DNA of 64,000 nt, taken from contig NZ_CP109592.1 in the NCBI RefSeq assembly GCF_036250675.1, positions 682,001 through 746,000 on the forward strand. Direction: 5' to 3'. This document shows positions 60,661-64,000 of this stretch, one piece after another. The notes beneath the pieces are model-generated. The model did not search any database, was not told where the DNA came from, and worked only from the letters and a program-made list of their open reading frames with translations. The translations under genes and the position numbers were made by a program. The stretch comes from Streptomyces sp. NBC_01689 (GTDB lineage: Bacteria > Actinomycetota > Actinomycetes > Streptomycetales > Streptomycetaceae). The stretch's first letter is position 1; each line of letters starts with the position of its first letter.

Positions 60661-63600
60661 TCAGCCGAGACCCAGCGCGAAGAGGTGCAGGTCCCCCTCC
60701 TTCGGCAGGGTCACGAACTTGATCTGCTTGCCCTCCGGCACCTCGTACGGCCGGGTGGCGAAGACGAACACCGGGTCGCCCTTGCCGTTCGGGGTGTTGC
60801 GGTACCCCGTCCTCGCCACCACGGAGTTGCCGAAGACAGGTTCGGTGCCGCCGCCCGGCCGGGTCCAGTCGCCGAAGGACAGATCCGCCGGTGCGGTGCT
60901 GCCGTCGGTGAAGGTGACCGTCGCACTCGCCCTGCGGTCCCCGTTCGTCGCCGAGCCGACGAAGACCAGCCGGTCGGCGCCCTGGCTGCCGCCGGCGAGG
61001 TCGAGCCGCTGGCCGTCCGCCGTGACGCTGTCCGGGCGGCCCGCGGGAGCGCCGGGCCAGACGAACCTCGTTCCGGAGACCTCCACGCTCGCACCGCCCT
61101 CGAGGCCGGCCGCGGCCAGCGCCTGCCGCGAGTAGCTGTTGCCCGCGCCGTCGAAGTCGGCCTCGACCGGTGTCCCGTCGCTCGACACACCCACGGTCGT
61201 GAACGCGTCGCCGAGGGCCGCGGTGACGCCTCCCTCCTCGGCCACCAGGACGATCGCCGTGCGGTGCACGGTGTCGCCCCCGCGGCCACGGACCGTGAAC
61301 GGGACCTGGTAGTAACCCGGTGCGGTCGCGGCCGCGGCCCTCACCGTCAGCTCGGCACTGCCGGAACCCGTGTGCGGATCCAGGTTCATCCTGCCCCCGG
61401 TGACGGTAAGGCCCGCCGGAGCGTCCGCGGCGACCGTCAGGGCGCGGTCGTGTCCGGCCAGTCGCTGCCCGTGCACTGTGAGCTTCGTACCGGCACCGCC
61501 CGGCTCCGCGGTCACCTGGTTCCGGGCCGGGTACGCCAGGAAGTCCTGCTCACCGTCGCGGTAGGAGGGCGGCGCCGCCTTCGCGGAGGTGGCCCAGGTC
61601 CTGTCCGGTACGGCGGACAGGTCGAAGTCCAGTCGGCCGCCCCGCGTCACCACCGACTCCGGCAGATACGTGAACTCGTGGTCGCGGCCGTCCAGGCGCA
61701 GCCCGTGCACGTAGAGCGTGTTCGCCGCCGCGCGGGGCGCGCGGATGTCCAAGTCCCTTCCGCGGCCCGGCAGATCGATGACCACGCGCGGGAAGAGCGG
61801 GCTGTGCACCGACAGGTCGGCGGTGCCCGGTGTGGCCGGGTAGAGGCCGACGGCGGCCCAGACGTACCAGGAGGACTGGGCTCCCAGGTCGTCGTTGCCC
61901 GGCTCGCCGTCAGGGGTCGGGCTGAAGAGGCCTGTCGCGATCGACCGGACCTCCTCCTGCGTCCGCCACGGCCGGCCCAGGTGGTTGTAGACCCACGGCA
62001 CCCCGAAGTCGACCTCGTTCCCGGCCCACATGTAGGGCTCGTTGGGCCCGGCGTTGAGCTTTCCGAAGAAGGCGTCGAGCCGCTTTGCCGTGGCCTCGCG
62101 GCCGCCCATCGCCTGAATCAGACCGGCGGTGTTCTGCGGGACCAGCCAGTTGTACTGCGCGGCGTTGCCCTCGTCGAACCCGTCCTGACCGAACCGGCCC
62201 GGTGGCGGGGGCTGATAACCGGGCCCGTCCGGGAAGAGGCCGTCCTCTCCGCGCGGAGACAGGTAGCCGGTCGCCGGGTTGAGGATGTTCTGCCAGTTCT
62301 GGCCGCGACGGGTGAAGGTGCGGGCCGTGTCGTGGTCACCGGCGGCGTGCGCCAGTCGCGCGATGGCGAAGTCGTCGATCGCCCATTCGAGGGTGACCGA
62401 GGCGCCCACGCGGGCGTGGTCCCCGCGTACGGTGCTGTTGTTCGCGTAGCCGCGCTCCATGTAGTCCTCGACGCCCGGCCGCTCCTGATAGGCGCCCGGC
62501 GTGTGGTCCACCGAGGTGGCGCCCTTGACGAGGTGGGCCAGCGCGCTCTTGAGGTCGAAGTCGCGTGCGCCGTAGGCGTACAGGTTCGCGATCAGCGGGA
62601 CGGAGTTGTCGCCGGTCATCTGGCCCGTGTAGTCGTTCGCGAGCGGCCACCGGGGCCACCACCCGCCCTGTTCGGCGTCGTGGACGAGCGACTGCGCCAT
62701 GTCACTGGCCTGTTCCGGGAACAGCATCGCCTGCAACGGGGCGAGCGAGCGGTAGGTGTCCCAGTCGGAGAAGTTGGCGTACTGCGTGCGTCCCTCGGGC
62801 AGCGTGCGGACCTTGTCGTCGAAACCGATGTAGCGGCCGTCGGCGTCGTCGAAGGTGTTCGGGTGCATCAGCGAGTGGTAGAGGAACGTGTAGAACATCT
62901 TCCTCTCGCCGGTCTCGCCGCCCCCGACACGTATCTTGCGCAGGGCCTGCTTCCACTGGTCCCGGGTCCGCGCGCGCACGTCGTCCAGGCTCCAGCCCGG
63001 TACCTCCGCGGCCATGTTGGCACGGGCACCGGCGACCGACACGTACGACATGGAGACCTTCGCGCGGACCGTGCGGTCCGCACCGGCGTCGAAGGTCAGA
63101 TAGGCGCCCGCCCTGGGAGCGTCCACCGAGTCGCCGCCCTCGGTCACCGCCTTGCCGTCCCAGGTGCCGTGGGCGACGAAGGGACGGTCGAAGGTGATCG
63201 CGTAGTGCACGGTGTACTCGTTGCCCTTGCCGCAGAAGTTCCCCGTGGTCGCGGATCCGGTGAGTTCCCGGTCGCCCGAGATCGTCAGATCGGCCTTCTT
63301 GTCGCCGGCCAGGCTGCCGCCGCCCTTGACCAGGACCTGCGCCTTCCTCCCGGTGTCGGCGGGGAAGGTGAACGAGGCGAGGCCGGTGCGGGTGGTGGCC
63401 GTGAGCTCGGTACGGACCTTCGCGTCGTCGCCGGTGGTGACGGCGTAGTAGCCGGCCTCGGCCTTCTCGTCCAGGTGCGTGAACGGCTCCGTGCGGTCCC
63501 ACGGTGCGCCGCCCACGTCGCCGGCGACCGGCAGCAGCGGCACGTCGCCGAACGCGGTGCAGCCGACCGACGCGTGGTCGAGGCTGAATCCCTTGATCCT

Positions 63601-63897
63601 GCTGCTGTGGTACTGGTAACCGGCGTACGAGCCCTCGGTGTCGGGCGAGAACTGCATCATGCCGAACGGGGTGGACGGGCCGGGGAAGTTGTTGATCTCC
63701 CCGACGGACGCCCCGCCGTTGCCGGTTCCGATGAGCGGATCGACGAACTCGGTCGGGTCGTCGACCAGTTGGGCGCTTTCCGGCGTGGACAACGTTGTCT
63801 TAGCGGCCGCGGCCGCGGCTCCCGATCCGTCGGCCAGTGCGGCCAGTGCGGCCATGACCGTTGCGACGACGGCGACTTGTGTTCTGAAACGTCTCAC
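60661..63897 (-). CDS. secreted GH92 family alpha-mannosidase
   Basis: This 1078-residue exo-alpha-mannosidase starts with a signal peptide (RRFRTQVAVVATVMAALAAL, cut about 30). The GH92 N-terminal beta domain (TGNGGASVGEINNFPGPSTPFGMMQFSP, then GFSLDHASVGC) and catalytic barrel (YNWLVPQN, EVDFGVPWVYNHLGRPWRTQ, GNDDLGAQSSWYVW) follow to about 750. The final about 300 residues are beta-rich extra domains: an NEW3-type segment and a carbohydrate-binding tail. It would trim mannose residues from yeast or fungal glycans. Confidence 0.95.
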   Translation of the reverse strand: MRRFRTQVAVVATVMAALAALADGSGAAAAAAKTTLSTPESAQLVDDPTEFVDPLIGTGNGGASVGEINNFPGPSTPFGMMQFSPDTEGSYAGYQYHSSRIKGFSLDHASVGCTAFGDVPLLPVAGDVGGAPWDRTEPFTHLDEKAEAGYYAVTTGDDAKVRTELTATTRTGLASFTFPADTGRKAQVLVKGGGSLAGDKKADLTISGDRELTGSATTGNFCGKGNEYTVHYAITFDRPFVAHGTWDGKAVTEGGDSVDAPRAGAYLTFDAGADRTVRAKVSMSYVSVAGARANMAAEVPGWSLDDVRARTRDQWKQALRKIRVGGGETGERKMFYTFLYHSLMHPNTFDDADGRYIGFDDKVRTLPEGRTQYANFSDWDTYRSLAPLQAMLFPEQASDMAQSLVHDAEQGGWWPRWPLANDYTGQMTGDNSVPLIANLYAYGARDFDLKSALAHLVKGATSVDHTPGAYQERPGVEDYMERGYANNSTVRGDHARVGASVTLEWAIDDFAIARLAHAAGDHDTARTFTRRGQNWQNILNPATGYLSPRGEDGLFPDGPGYQPPPPGRFGQDGFDEGNAAQYNWLVPQNTAGLIQAMGGREATAKRLDAFFGKLNAGPNEPYMWAGNEVDFGVPWVYNHLGRPWRTQEEVRSIATGLFSPTPDGEPGNDDLGAQSSWYVWAAVGLYPATPGTADLSVHSPLFPRVVIDLPGRGRDLDIRAPRAAANTLYVHGLRLDGRDHEFTYLPESVVTRGGRLDFDLSAVPDRTWATSAKAAPPSYRDGEQDFLAYPARNQVTAEPGGAGTKLTVHGQRLAGHDRALTVAADAPAGLTVTGGRMNLDPHTGSGSAELTVRAAAATAPGYYQVPFTVRGRGGDTVHRTAIVLVAEEGGVTAALGDAFTTVGVSSDGTPVEADFDGAGNSYSRQALAAAGLEGGASVEVSGTRFVWPGAPAGRPDSVTADGQRLDLAGGSQGADRLVFVGSATNGDRRASATVTFTDGSTAPADLSFGDWTRPGGGTEPVFGNSVVARTGYRNTPNGKGDPVFVFATRPYEVPEGKQIKFVTLPKEGDLHLFALGLG

Positions 63898-64000
63898 ATG
63901 CGGCTCCTGTGCGATGGCGTCCCGGCCACCACACCCTCGGGCATGCCCACGCCAAGGTCAAGAGGCCGTCGACACCGCCGGCCGACGCGTCGCCCTTCCG

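Overview
The window is very GC-rich (about 70%). It has dense bidirectional coding, many GTG starts, a two-cysteine/Glu/His Rrf2 regulator of the RsrR type, many TetR/MarR/XRE/LysR regulators and several Streptomyces-restricted small families (DUF5133, DUF6114, DUF6230, DUF6131, LAXTG surface protein). Together these indicate a Streptomyces or close relative, most likely a chromosome-arm or arm-proximal region, because housekeeping genes are sparse and several genes are decayed.

Layout. 1-5.6 kb: polysaccharide deacetylase (cut by the window edge), a secreted muramidase/amidase, a stand-alone P450 and a DsbA-like protein. 5.6-17 kb: a redox and detoxification neighbourhood with a DJ-1 protein, an MFS exporter divergent from a TetR regulator, prephenate dehydratase, a Tat-exported hydrolase, a muconolactone-isomerase-like protein, a WrbA-type quinone reductase and a FrnE-type DsbA protein. 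17-30.8 kb: many regulators and decayed genes (lysR, hxlR, lacI, an ABC permease fragment, a glycosidase fragment, an integrase remnant) around an SDR, an epimerase/XRE pair, a VanZ/two-component operon, a PlsC acyltransferase and a tRNA-like relic. 30.9-34.6 kb: a three-gene molybdenum aldehyde oxidoreductase operon of the PaoABC type. 35-40.7 kb: a head-to-head pair of truncated genes, a DHFR-like protein, a DEAD-box helicase with a leader hairpin, and the rsrR/nmrA pair. 40.8-64 kb: ordinary accessory genes (methyltransferase, FKBP, ADP-ribosylglycohydrolase, PNPOx, LysR/MFS, PEBP/MarR, the DUF6230-DUF6114 operon, an FAD monooxygenase, a secreted Gly-Trp repeat protein and a GH92 mannosidase).

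How genes work together. The most notable observation is a set of five near-identical palindromes (half-site close to ATAGACGACC). They lie in the core promoters of four dispersed units: a DsbA-like protein, a TetR repressor (divergent from the MFS gene), a WrbA quinone reductase (two copies) and a FrnE-like protein. This looks like a local thiol/quinone stress regulon run by the TetR protein at 9343-9960, whose cysteines sit where NemR-type electrophile sensors have theirs. A second redox switch, RsrR with its divergent NmrA partner, lies at 39.3-40.7 kb. Two places (about 30.39 kb and 36.16 kb) show the same kind of scar: two divergent genes have both lost their 5' ends, as if the intervening DNA was deleted.

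All calls come from reading the sequence and from family knowledge. No database search was run.
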